64,000 bases of DNA, taken from NCBI GenBank assembly GCA_030248295.1, contig JASANH010001438.1, positions 372,001 through 436,000 of the forward strand. Direction: 5' to 3'. Position 1 is the stretch's first letter. Each line of letters starts with the position of its first letter. Made by a program: the position numbers and the translations under genes. The notes below the pieces were generated by a model, which saw only the letters and a list, made by a program, of their open reading frames with translations, searched no databases and was not told the origin of the DNA. Below, piece by piece: positions 43,763 through 55,507 of the stretch. Source of the stretch: Mesodorylaimus sp. YZB2_4 (lineage: Eukaryota > Nematoda > Enoplea > Dorylaimida > Dorylaimidae).

Positions 43763-46700
43763 AGTGATCACGCACGAGCGGCTTAACTCAGAAGAGGGCG
43801 AAAGGGTGCGGCGGCTTTCGTCGTCGGGAATCAAGCCTGTTCTTTGTATAGCACTGGCGAAAACACGGTCCTCATCAATAACCGCCGTGAATTCATCCAG
43901 TGCCATTGAAAGCTACAGGCCGGCCTTCGACAAGCGGCTACCGACAGCTAAGCATAAGCAATAGCACAGGGTGCCGCCAACGTCATGCATGTATTTATGC
44001 ACGTACAATATGCTCTGGAATGGACTTGGAAACGAGGCGAGGAGAAAACGGAAACGCACCCCGGCCTACCGGAATTAAGCACCGAGGAGCCACCATAACC
44101 CTTATCCCCTACTTTACGGACGGACAGGTGCTAGACCGGGCGGCTGTGATCTCCAAATGGCCACGGGTGGTCGCTCATGGAAAATGATTTCTTTCTAATA
44201 ATTCCATCCGCCCAGAAGCCCGATTAGCTCGTCGAACGCAAGGCCCGCTCATTCCTCGCTCCAATGGTCCCCGTGATCCCCGCCAGGGTGCCTCTAATAA
44301 CGCCATTTCGACCTATTCAAAAAACCCCCTTTCCGAACCGACTCGTCTCAGACGATCCTTACCCAAACTATTATAAGCCTAAATTGAGGCCCTACTGTAA
44401 CGCACTTACTCACTTCAATCCCAATCCTACCACGAACGGGACCCCAATAATGCTCGCCGCCTAGCAACATCACACGCGGCCCCCTTCGACGTGCTCTCAA
44501 CAGTCGGACTGTAGGACGCAGTCCAAGACGAGCTATACTTACCAAGGCACTTACCCCTTTCTCGCCTGCACGCCGCCAATCCATATTTTGTTGTTTCATT
44601 AGAGGCTCACTGATGCACATACTGTACCTGCTGGTGCGAGATACGAAGTGAGTTGGTCGAGAGAGACCTGTCCAGCGACTAGACGAGAACAGGGGCAGAA
44701 CAGGAAAGTAAGAGACCAATGATGAGCCATAAAAGGGCCACTCACACGCCATTCCCACATCTATTATCCCTTAGTCCAGGAGACTCGACCGCACCGCACC
44801 GAAAACTCAAAATGGCAACACTGGCAAGGAAGTGGTATTGTTCATTGGCCTGGGCGCACGCATGACAGATGTCCATCAGCAGCTACCGAGCAATGACCTT
44901 CTAAGGCGGACGGCAGCTGCGAAAGGTACAAGCGTCATTAGATCCTATCGCGGGCGCCCCCTGAATGACAAAACCGGAAAGGAGACCGAGTCAACAAAGC
45001 CATTGTGTAGGCACCATGGAAGATAAAAACGAATCTCGACGTGGTCTTTCTTCACCATTGGCACGTGATCTTAAGATGGTGGAGAGGGAGTTTGAAATAT
45101 ATCTGCCCCACCAATCTCTTCTCCACCATATGCCAAATTTGGAATATAGGACTAACTGAGTAAAAGCAGATGCCATGCAGCCAGGCAGCTAGACCATTCG
45201 TCCTTGAACGATGCCCGTATATTTTAATTTATGGCCTAACAGCAGAAAACTGTTGGTGAAAAATGATCGACAGCCGGAAAGAGGGACGCCATTTTAGCTT
45301 TTCACGAATCTGGAAACGAAAATAGCCCACTCTCTGCTCTTCTGCTACTCGCAAAAAAGTACACAAAATACACTAGGCAAACCTGGCATTCAATGTACAC
45401 GTTGTCAAAGATGAGCCAGCCCGTTGACACACTAGTCACTCACCAAGACCAGTTCCTGGCCGTCGAAACTGTAGGCGTGAGAACAGGTCGTACATAGACC
45501 GGGCGGAATGGTAATCCGTGTACTACAAGACAACGACACGTCCACCGCACTGGATCACAAATATGCAAGACGTGACCTCCCGCTCGATATGGAAGTACCA
45601 AATCATAGTCTACTCGGCCGATCATTATAGTTTCCGGCGATTGTCATGGTCAAGGCAGTTTTGATGACCATGGGATAGCGGGCAGCACTGACCCGCTGCG
45701 AAGATATACGGGTGGGAAACCACGCCATAGCCGGAGGATGCGGCATGATGTACGATTGAGTAAAGAACCTGCTCTGGGAGACTAAAAGTAGACATTGAAA
45801 TCGAAACTCGCTCTTCAAACTCAAACCATGCTGAGCAAATCAAAATGGAAATTCCCTTTAGTGGAGGATTGTTCGCTACTGTGCATAGAGTCGGTCGAGC
45901 ATCGAATTTGGACCTGTGGCGTAGCGTATTTTCGTAAAAACAGGAGCCACAGAACGATGCTTTGACAAACTGGTTCTGTAACAATACTTCTTTTAACCCG
46001 AATTGGTGGCGGGTGGTTTACTAGATAGAAAAACCAGGGTATGGACGTGAGTATAGAGGGCTAGTAGCACAACTAAAATGGAGGCTTTCCGAACCACGAT
46101 TTAACGGGGTCCATAACCAGCGTACAGGCTCACATAACTGCATGAATTACGATCTTCTATCATCTACACAACACAGAATTCTTGTGTGGCATGACCTCAG
46201 TGTATATTTTGTGCATTTATCGCCATTGTTCTACAGAAAGGCTGCACAAACGACAAATGCAGGGTCTAAAGATGGAGAAAAAGCTGCCGCATCGAACACA
46301 GGACTACGCGTTTTCCACAATCGCCCCACGACTATGGGTGAAGCCATCCTCGTATTAGCCACCTCGTGTGCAGTATTCTACCAACTAGGGCCGTATAACA
46401 TGCTAAGCGGGCGAAAGGTAGCGCACCTATGCTCGACAGGCCGTTATGGAGCAGCCTGCCTGAACCGTTGGTGCCTGTCTCTATCATTTAACATTTCTCT
46501 GGCATCTGTATGTGAAGGGTTGCCGATGGCAGGTTAGCAGGAGGTCTTTCCTCCAAATGAAAAACAGGTTTATCACTCCATAAAATTTCGTTGTTGCGTC
46601 TAATCGTAAGTCCTTGTTACTGGAGGGAGTGGGTTCGTCTGGCAATCGATCCTATGCGCGAAGCTAGCAGCGGGAAGCCTCACCCGTCAGGGTGGTGTTT

Positions 46701-47217
46701 CAGCCATGGACTAGGTCGGAAGACTTGCTTCTTTACCCTGGGTTTTCGGCTTGGTGCGAAAGCTCCAACGGTCACATCTCCAGCAACACAAGTGACCAGA
46801 CGTATTGATAGTTATTACGTCGTGGAGTTCTCATCGTGGCCTTTAAAATCCAAGTGTAATCGAAAGTTCATTAGGTCTGGTCTAGGACCGCACTTTAGAA
46901 CATACTGGACGCACCCTATCACATTGTGCTGGGTTCATCATTACATTGCGAGACCATCCAAATTTGAGGCCCAAGGTCTTGGGACTTCGCGGCGATCATG
47001 GGATATTCTGAAGTACCTATCTGACCTCACAGCAATATTTCTGATATAAAAACCTGAACCAACAGCGAGCAAAAACTTTTATCAATGCGGATTCGTTCAG
47101 TCAGTAAAATCCTATCACAGCTAGCGCTCGCATTACACTGAACATATGACGAGAATCGCCAATTCACCATCTCTGATCATCCTATTTAGCCTTCTCTTTC
47201 ACTTCTTCGAATCCACT
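43763..47217. other. Intergenic DNA with one doubtful coding stretch
   Basis: Around 44205-44373 a plus-strand reading rich in Arg, Pro, Asn and Ser (for example RSNGPRDPRQGASNN) follows a CAG and might be an exon of a disordered protein, but it lacks a start and partner exons. A family D copy lies at 46640-46795. Nothing else supported. Confidence 0.35.
46640..46795 (+). repeat. Interspersed repeat family D, copy 2
   Basis: Shares GTCAGGGTGGTGTTTCAGCC, GGTCGGAAGACTTG and a CCCTGGGTTTTCGG-type segment with 17765-17945 and 61285-61410. Confidence 0.65.
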
Positions 47218-47643
47218 TCACACTAAGCTCTTGCTTTCGAACGAGCCAGCTTGAGCTTGCAAACTCATCGTCCTATGAGGGTCGCTCCGTCCCGACGACA
47301 AAGGATCACTGTTGATTGAGCCTGTGTCATTTATGGCACCAGTCTTCTTTTCGATGGATTGCTCGTACTTGAGCTTCGCGGCGGCCAGTTTCTTATCTTT
47401 TGCTTTCTTCAAGAACACGGCCGCAATGAGGACACAGATAATGGCGAGCATGATGACAAAGAAGAATAATCCGATCAACCAATCCGGATAGTCCCATTCC
47501 TTCACACTCTGCTCAGCCGAATCTGTGCGTCCGACTTTCGCCACTGGGTTGATGGAAGATGAGCTGAGGAGTTGGCTCGTTCTCCCATTCGCTTGTTGCA
47601 ACGATAAGAAGAGCAAAATTTGCGCGTACATCACACTTCGCAT
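47218..47643 (-). CDS. Small single-pass membrane protein with C-terminal PDZ-type ligand
   Basis: A single frame of 141 codons from ATG at 47643 to TGA. It begins with a likely signal peptide (MRSVMYAQILLFLSLQQANG). A short Ser-rich ectodomain of about 35 residues ends in WDYPDW. One transmembrane helix (about 56-78, LIGLFFFVIMLAIICVL) and a Lys-rich juxtamembrane helix (KKAKDKKLAAAKLKYEQ) follow. The cytoplasmic tail ends in KSLV, which fits a class I PDZ-binding motif. Overall it is a small type I membrane protein. No family recognised. The clean signal-TM-tail layout supports a real gene, but an additional upstream exon cannot be excluded because open codons continue 5' of the ATG in another frame. 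Confidence 0.6.
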   Translation of the reverse strand: MRSVMYAQILLFLSLQQANGRTSQLLSSSSINPVAKVGRTDSAEQSVKEWDYPDWLIGLFFFVIMLAIICVLIAAVFLKKAKDKKLAAAKLKYEQSIEKKTGAINDTGSINSDPLSSGRSDPHRTMSLQAQAGSFESKSLV

Positions 47644-48718
47644 TATTTTTGATGGCTAATTTTCTGATGCGACTTTGTTCTGCTTGCACCAGCCAGCCGA
47701 CCGCATCACCTGCTGTACGATTGGTCTGAACTGGATCAGCTGCAATGTTTCGCCGGTCGAACTTTACACTAAAAGTCGCCGTTTTGATAAAGGTACCTGT
47801 GAGACTATAGAACGCTGCAGAATTCCTATAAGTCCTCTGGTAATTTTTCATTTGTACAAATAACATAAAATCAGATGCAAGGTATTTCGATTCGATATAC
47901 GTCTGACTACATATTTATGTAGCAAGTAAAGCTGCTTGTTTCTTGCCCGAGCCTCTAAGGGGGAACTTCCGGGTAGGTGCGAGGAGCATATCGATTGACA
48001 GTATTGATACTAGGCTTCCAAGCCATCAGACAACTACAACGGATTGACAGATCGACGGCAGTTCGCAGGACTTAACAATCAAGGGTCAAGGGTTTCATCA
48101 AAGTGATGCTGGGAGCAGCAGTGCCAACAATGCGGGGTCATTTCGCAACGGCTAGCGGTCAGTCTCAGGATGAGTGGTAATGGGTGCTGTTGCATGGCTA
48201 ACGATTAAAACGGAATCTCCGGGTACAAATTCTCTAGGATTCGCCTCTTGGAAGCTCGAAACAGCGGGCAGAGCCAAAATTCTCAGAAAATTGGAGCAAA
48301 CCCCTCACTGGGCGCCGCAGACTTGATCGATTTTTAATCCGCCGTGATCCATTGTTGGCTGCTTCGTTTCGAGCAACTGGATGGAGAGGGAGACGAAGTG
48401 GGAAGGACGAAGCTACTGAATTGAAGAGGGAGACGAAGACAATGCGGCTTCTACGACACACGTGAGCAAACGCGAGGCAAAAATTAAATCCAATTTTGAA
48501 TTTCGCTCGCTTTTAACCTCTCACTTTACAATGCAGCACAGTACATAGTAACGGTGGCGTCGGTCGATATCATGGCTATCACGGTGATAGTGGGGCCGTG
48601 ATAGCTATACTATATGTGATAAATCACATATATAGTATAGCCATGGTCGACATCAAATCATTGTCGGCCGGTTCGTGAGTTGCGTGGTCGTGTCGTATCG
48701 TAATCTTGCGTTACCATA
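47644..48718. other. Divergent upstream region of two genes
   Basis: Separates the minus-strand membrane protein gene from the plus-strand MYND/SET gene. It contains the nested palindrome at 48571-48645 and no gene. Confidence 0.5.
48571..48645. repeat. Nested palindrome upstream of the MYND/SET gene
   Basis: GCTATCACGG (48575-48584) pairs with CCGTGATAGC (48596-48605). Next, CTATACTATATGTGA (48605-48619) pairs with TCACATATATAGTATAG (48624-48640), with a two-base bulge. The outer CATGGCTAT pairs with ATAGCCATG. It lies about 75 bp before the ATG at 48719. Confidence 0.85.
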
Positions 48719-50340
48719 ATGACTGCCTTCCCTCGTCTGTATTCGGAAGTCCCCTATGTGGCTTGTTTGAAGCTCGAATGGTTGAATAAGCGGTGCTCGA
48801 ATTGTTTTTCCGAAGCCAAAATGCCCTGTGCAGCAGGTTGCAAGACTATTGTCTATTGTGGCGAAAAATGTGCAAGCGCTGATCTTCCGTTTCATGCGAG
48901 TGAGTGCATGGCCTACCAAGCCAAGAAAGGTGGTGAAGAGGTAGGCATCGAACTGGCCGCCAGATTACTGGCTCGTCTTGTCGCCCGGTTGGATATGGAC
49001 AAAGGCGAAGCGCCAGTAGCCGATGGATTGCCGAATGGAGTAAAGGTAAGAGCGTGTGATTTACACGGCACAGTTTATTTATTTGCTGGAGTGACAGAAC
49101 TTGTCGGGCGCCAACATAGTCTCTTTTAGTGCCGCACATTTTCCGACTTGCAGGCAGACTCGAATAAGATTAGCGAAAACGACAAATTGGATTTGAAAAA
49201 AACGATCGATAGTTATTTCGATTTCTTCGCCGAAACTCCCGCCAGTGCAATTTCGAGAAAAGATGCCCATCGCTTGATATGTGTCCTGTTTGTCAATGCA
49301 GTTCGAATTCTCCAGACGGGGCTCAATGCCAAGCCGTGTGCGGAAGGTGTAGCGCTCTATTTGAACAAACCACGGTTCTCCTACAGTTGCGTTCCCGATT
49401 TGGAAACGTATTTGGAACACGGGTGGCGTCTGGTCTTCAATTTAATTATTCGATCGGGCACTGGCCATCCGAGCGTGGAGACGGAAGGGCGATTCGATAA
49501 GCTGAAAATTAATGAGCTTCGATTGCGTATGCCGCATCCTCAGTATGGCTATTTTACATTGACTCGAAATCGAAAGTTGTTCTTGGCCTCGGGTTTTCTG
49601 CACTGTTCCTGTCGAAAGTGCAGCGATCGAAAAATTGTGGACCTGGAGGAAAACGCTGTCGTGATCGAATGCGAGAAATGTAATCGGCCATTCACGTGGA
49701 TTCATGGCACAGCTTCGATGAAACCGAGTTGCGAATGTACAAAAAGCAAGGCCTATCTTCCTGGAGATCAGAAGAGGATTCAACTGGATCTGGAAATGTT
49801 GAATATCCAAGTACGAGCATTCGATATTCAATCAAATAATTTTTTAAAAGTATGCCCATCGGTTTTTAGTACACGGAGACGATGGCTCGCCTAAATCATC
49901 GAAATCAATATTTCAAAATAAATCCCATCATCCTGGAATGTGAAACTCTGTTGGTCCTGGCCGAACAATATTGGCACCTAAAAGCCAATTTACGCCTGGC
50001 TCAGCTGCACAGCAAATTGTTCGCGGGCTACGTCATGAGGCTTCGACTGGGAGAAGAAAACCGCCCATTTATGGTATTCGAGAAAGGATGGGCGGCGAAA
50101 GCTGTTCGAGTCGGCGAATCGATGCTGGCCGCTTTCGAATATCACGGCTGCATGCGAGTCCACGATTATCTGTACGGAGTCATCTACTTCCAGATCGCCT
50201 CTTTGTGCCTTATCAGCGGTGATCGCCATCGATTGAGTTCATGGATGGCGAAGAGCAAAACTGCGTTTGAGATGCAGGGGGCCACGAAAATGGTCGAAAT
50301 CGTGCAAAGTTTGACAGAATCGGAGTCGTGGAATTTGTGA
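48719..50340 (+). CDS. SMYD-type MYND zinc finger protein with degenerate SET domain
   Basis: Three exons, 48719-49045, 49154-49810 and 49870-50340, join to 484 residues. The MYND finger is intact: C26, C29, C37, C41, C47, C51, H59, C63. A split SET region follows. The motif that is normally NHSC in SMYD methyltransferases reads SYSC (185-188), and the later ISYID-type motif with its key Tyr is replaced by a KINELRLRM segment. The post-SET cysteines are present (CSCRKCSD). The C-terminal third is helical and TPR-like, as in SMYD1-3. SMYD proteins methylate histone or cytosolic protein lysines; here loss of the cofactor-binding Asn and His suggests a binding rather than catalytic role. Length is typical (430-490). 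Close homology to a named SMYD is not claimed. Confidence 0.8.
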
Positions 50341-50719
50341 GTTGTAGTCGAATTTGTGAACAATGTGATTTATAGCGATACTGATTATGAGCGACTGTAG
50401 AGCATCCCTCGGGTTGCTGGCTGCATATCCAGCATGTAACTCGTTAATTAACGAGTCTCATAGCGTGCTTTGTATTCTTCGGTTGTGTCTCCCTTACGTG
50501 ACGGCCGCAGTCACGGTTGCAATAATGCTTTTCTATCAAGAGTCTCATTCCCTAGTTTGCGAGCTTTTATTTTTAAATTGTGTTCTCCCATGTAAAACTT
50601 TCAAAAGTCCGCGCAAAAGAGTCATATTTCTTGCGCATCCTAGCGTAAGAAGGGCAAGAAAGGGCTAAGTAGGCTGGGAATTTGTTAAGCACGTGTTTCC
50701 TGTTGTGACTATTGCCGCT
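50341..50719. other. 3' flank of the MYND/SET gene
   Basis: No gene or obvious repeat. Confidence 0.4.
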
Positions 50720-51370
50720 TGGGGGCGTCTGGAATTCTTGGGTGTGGCTACGGCGGTTGGCTCGGTGGGCAGGAGCCAGGAAAGTAAAAGAATAGGCGCT
50801 GGTAGAGATTAGAGCTCCCCTGGGGGGGGGGGGCACCCCTGGATATGGTTCATCCCATTGGCAGACCTGTGGGGCGAGCCACGCGCCAGCCAGGGACTTC
50901 GATTAGCATACTCTCAAAGGGCCTTTGCGGTCGTCATTTCCTTTGGTTCAGACTGGAAGTGTTCAGGCGTTGACTCCAGGGCACGTATTTGATTTGCCTG
51001 CGGATTTGTCTGGGTAAGATCTGGGACTGTTGAGACATCGTCGTGCCTTGTTGTGCTTCGTAAAGGATGCTTTGGTATTGACTGCGCCATCGGCAGTGGA
51101 ACTGTTTGCCAGCGTAGGCATCTTAGGACCGGGTGCATTCGACCAGCAACCAGGCTAGTGTATAATTGCACAGAGCAGTTGCACGCACCCTTGGGAGGCG
51201 CGGCATACATGCCTGAGGGGTTTGTTGAAGGAATGGGGTCTTTGTGATCGATACTCTGCAGGAAGCAGCCTTTCTACCAGGCTTCGGCTATTGAAGACCT
51301 TGGACCGCCCGCTAGTAAGACCAGCCCAAATCAGGCGTCACGTGAGCTTAGAAGATCAGTTGCACGCTCC
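50720..51370 (+). repeat. Long interspersed repeat, copy 2 (partner at 4190-5080)
   Basis: Collinear blocks shared with the first copy include GGAATTCTTGGGTGTGG, GACTCCAGGGCA, CAGTGGAACTGTTTGCCAGC, TTTCTACCAGGCTTCG and AGTAAGACCAGCCC. It contains a run of 12 G at 50822-50833. Confidence 0.7.
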
Positions 51371-52523
51371 AATTACAACACTGATTCTTGATTTGCCAGA
51401 GAGCATCATTTTTAGCAACTGAGAAACTCACCGCCAAATTACATGTATTCTTGTATTACCCCTTCAATAGCTCTCAGGAAAAGTGGGCGAGGAGTTTTAA
51501 CTTAGAAATGATTTTCTGCGAATTAGAAGAAAACTTATACGAGTTGTGTGGCATCGCTCGTTTTCATATATTTCTTTTGCGTTGCATTTTTTCTTTTGGT
51601 CGTTCGGCAGGTAAATGATTAGAAACTAGAATCTCTCTTCCTTAAAAAGGACCCCGCACCTGCGTTGCTGCCTTCTGCGTTTGGACTCATTCATAAGTTC
51701 TGCCTCAATCTCCCACAAGTATTTTTGTTCAATCTTTGTTTTACAAGGACTGAAAATATAAATAACGCTCCTCCGTCGGGCTTGTGACTTGTTGCTTGTA
51801 TTTCGGGATATATGCGACATGTTTTTACTGGACCTCCCATAAGTTCCTTTAAACGATGCCCTAGTCGGGACTTGCATTTGTAACTTGTAAGTTTTTGGTG
51901 GAACACCAGGATACTTGTAAAACAATCATTCGTGACGCATAGCAGTTTGTAGTAAGTACCGAGGTGAAGGGGCAGTTGAATCTAGGAAGGGGGAAATTAG
52001 GGGAATTAGGGGCAGAGGTAGGCATCCAGGCTCGCTGCCTGCTTTGACTTGCACCTTGATTTTTTAAGTCCACTCATCGATCGATCGCGCGATTTCGTTC
52101 AGCAACTGACGCGATACTTTACTTTTGACGAAGTACAAGCTGCTTACTGTGACCAAAGACCGATTGGCATTCGATCACAATTTGCGCCCCCCCTCAATGT
52201 GCAGTCTCTGGTAATATTCAGATTCTTTTATGGGCATAGGAAGAATATCACGTGACTATATGGCGACAATTTCGAAATTTTTCGTGACTTTTATTGTTTT
52301 TTTAGTTTGTGACGGATCTTTTTTAGTTTTTTAGTTTAAGTGCATGGCAAAGTGCTTGGGTGACGTAAAATAGCATAGTATATATATTACAGCCAGCTCT
52401 GGTGGTCAAAGCAGTGTCCAGTACGCTTGGCCTCTGTCCTCCTTACACTGCCATCATTGCGGTCGCTGTCTGTATGCATGAGCGGTTGGTGGGCAGGTAC
52501 TCGGCGTGACACACGAAAGGAAG
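51371..52523. other. AT-rich spacer upstream of the PP1-like gene
   Basis: No supported gene. Open frames near 51626-51925 have a repetitive character and no motif. Confidence 0.4.
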
Positions 52524-53699
52524 ATGGTGGACACAGTGGAGAAGGCGGATACGCTGAGACGAATTCTGCGAAAACTGATGCTCGAGATGGCACCCGATGG
52601 AAAGCGTCAATTCTTGACGAAAGACGAAATCATGTTCCTGTGCGACAATGCCATCGAAATGCTGAAGAAAGACTCGATGCTGTGCGAACTGGACCCACCC
52701 GTCGTCATCTGCGGCGATACCCATGGGCAATTCTTTGATCTGCTGCGTCTCTTCGATCACGGCGGCTGGCCGCCCGATTCTAGATACCTGTTTCTCGGTA
52801 ACTTCAAGTTTTCGATTTTACTTTCGGCATGGTTTTTGGAATGAATTGTTTTTCAGGTGATTATGTGGACCGCGGAGCGCAGAGTATCGAAGTAGCGGCC
52901 ATGATGTTGGTCTTCAAGATCGCCTACCCCAACGATTTTTTCATTTTGCGAGGCAATCATGAGTGCTTCAACATCAATCGCATGTATGGCCTGTACGATG
53001 ACTGCAAGAAGCGCTACACGGAGGCCATTTATTGGGCTTTGAACGTAAGGGTTCTTCTCTCCATCTTTGTTCTCTCCTGAACTCGCGACTCTTTTTAGAA
53101 GGTGTTCAGTTACATGCCTTTGGCGGGCCTCGTCGGTGGTCGCATCATCTGCATGCACGGTGGCTTGTCGCCCGAATTGGCTACCTTGGATCAAATCCGT
53201 AATTTGCCGCGCCCGCTCGAACTGATCAACGGCGGAATTCCGGCCGATCTCTTGTGGTCCGACCCAGTGCGCGGTCAAAGCGGTGAGTGAAAAGCTATTC
53301 GAAAGCCTGTTGCGGGCTCGAAACTGTGACTTTGCAGGCTTCGTTACGAGCGCTCGCGGAATCAGCTGCACGTTCGGCGAAGACATGGTGCTGGCCTTCT
53401 GCAACTACTTTGGCATCGACTTGATCGTCAGGGTGAGCCTGCTTCCTGCGGTCGACCTACATTGCGAACCTTGCATCGTTTTAGGCCCACCAAGTAGTCA
53501 TGAACGGCTACGAGTTTTTCGCCAGCGGTCGACTGGTGACGTTGTTCAGTGCTCCGAAGTACTGCGATCAATTCGACAACGCCGCAGCCATGATGGTGGT
53601 CAAGGATGACCTGAGCTGCAAAATCAGGGTAAACCTTGACACGGAATGCGCAAATCTCAATCCACCGCTCACTCTTTCTTGCAGCAACTGACTTTGTGA
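52524..53699 (+). CDS. PP1-like serine/threonine protein phosphatase, divergent
   Basis: Six exons: 52524-52797, 52857-53044, 53099-53282, 53338-53432, 53485-53628, 53685-53699. They join to 299 residues. The PPP-family metal and phosphate sites are present: GDTHGQ (Asp65, His67), GDYVDRG (Asp93), RGNHE (Asn125, His126), MHGGLSP (His174), RAHQ (His249) and the catalytic Arg in SARGIS. Sequence outside the core follows PP1 more than PP2A (KICGD-like start, [28 protein letters not shown]). Differences: the PP1 GWGENDRG loop is shortened to GFVTSARG, and the Asn of SAPNYC is Lys272. The last exon encodes only four residues before the stop, so the PP1 tail is missing. Divergent PP1 paralogues are common in nematodes, often germline-expressed; that is family knowledge. 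GTG-initiated reading to 52506 was not used. Confidence 0.88.
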
Positions 53700-55507
53700 A
53701 GAGCTGGCCTGATCCGTATGGAGGGCGAAAGTTATCGGAACGTGATGAGTAACGCCGCTCGACTTTTGTGTCTGCTCATGGTTACATGGGACTTTTGATG
53801 GATGTACTCATGGTGCTCGTGTCCTTGTGAAACCGCCCTGGCTGGATTTCTTGCCGCAAGTCCACTGCAAGCTGTCATGCAAGTCTTGAGCCATGGTTTT
53901 CTTTACAAGGTCGGTCAGTTCATGATTACTCATACATAAAGTAATTGTCGCGAGCAAATGAGATCTTGCATGCGCACCAGGTTCACGGATGCTCGTTGAG
54001 AAGATACAACCTGTGACGATGGCCTATTATGGGGGTTCATCGGCGATCCCTACTGACCCGAAAATTGATTTTCATGCCCAAAGTACTGTAGTCTGTGGTG
54101 CTTTCGATCAGTGAAGATAGAAGCGGACCAATAATATGATGTACAGTAGGTGCCGCAGACTTACTGTTGCTAGAGGTGAAAAATTACAGTTACATGCACT
54201 ATCTCGCTCTGTTTACTTTTTCGGTGCCTGCATGTCTGTACCGAATGAGGTATAGCCAGGCATCATAGCAGAGCAGTAATAGGCTTAGGAGTGCCGTCCA
54301 ACCACATGGGTATGCTGTAGACTCCATGCATTCCACAGTCTCCTCAATTTCCCGTCTACTCTTGACCTCGTGCGTTTTATGGGCTTCTGCATCGTCTCGC
54401 ATGTGAGCTGGAAATGCACATTATGAGACTTTGACTGACCTCTTCTGACTGACAATAAAAAATTTATTTTTGCTTCAGTGTTTCTTGCCATCGCTGTCTC
54501 GAAATCACTCGATAAACCTTCTTGCTGATGCCGTTGCTATGTACATTACATCCAGCACTGCTTTGCGTTCAAACGGCAGTCATTTTGATTGACATTAAAT
54601 TGCGCTACAAGTCTCAAATTTCAAAAATTGATGGTAGCCGACACATTGTGAGTCATCGTGAATGCTACTTCCATATACTGTATACGAGCACAACATGACT
54701 TTTTCAAAGTCCTTGTTCATTGTTGTTCTCCTCAAAAGTTTAACTTGCCACAATTGCATATATTACAAGAAACAGCAAGCCGATTTTTACATTCTGACCT
54801 ACTTTTAAAAGTACTAGGAACCTAAACTTATGTTCTTGGCACCGTTTTTTGCAAGAAAAAAAGAAAGTCATCGGGCTAGTATCTTGCTCAAATGCATGTT
54901 TTTGAGTCCTAAAGGAATAATTTTTCGTGACAGGCAATAGTGTCGTCTATCACACCCAATATACGCGGCTCGTCTAATTTTACTCTAGCAAACGGACCCT
55001 GGTCCGAGTAATCAAAACTGGCGTCCAGTCTACGAGAACACGATCGTCGTCAATAGGATCGTAAATCTTATCCGTAACTGCTTTTCGAAATAGTCAATTA
55101 ACGTCAGATGTAGACATGCGCCGTTCTACGGATTTTGACCGACCGTGAGAAGGACAGGATGCAATAAAAAAACCCCTAGCCCCGTATCTTGTATATTGAG
55201 AAAGTACACATTTATTGCCCGTATTTTACTCGGCCAGCTTTGGTACCAATTATAAAAGCGCCGACTGAACAAATATTTAGCACTTAAACCAATATTGTAC
55301 ATGGCTGATTTGAAAAAATGAAAAAACATCCGCACAGCTCAACAAAGTTAAAGAAAAGTATAGGATTGCACATGCATAACACGCACATTGGCGCTATCAA
55401 AGACTCACGCTCGAAAACGAGGTAACACCAAAAATTGTCACAAACATAAAAAGTGCATTGCAATGGGGTGTATCGATGATCACTTTGGCGGTGCTTCCAC
55501 CAATAGC
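53700..55507. other. Intergenic DNA, no gene seen
   Basis: Moderately AT-rich. Short frames at 54199-54491 and 55126-55517 have no motif or splice support. Confidence 0.5.
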
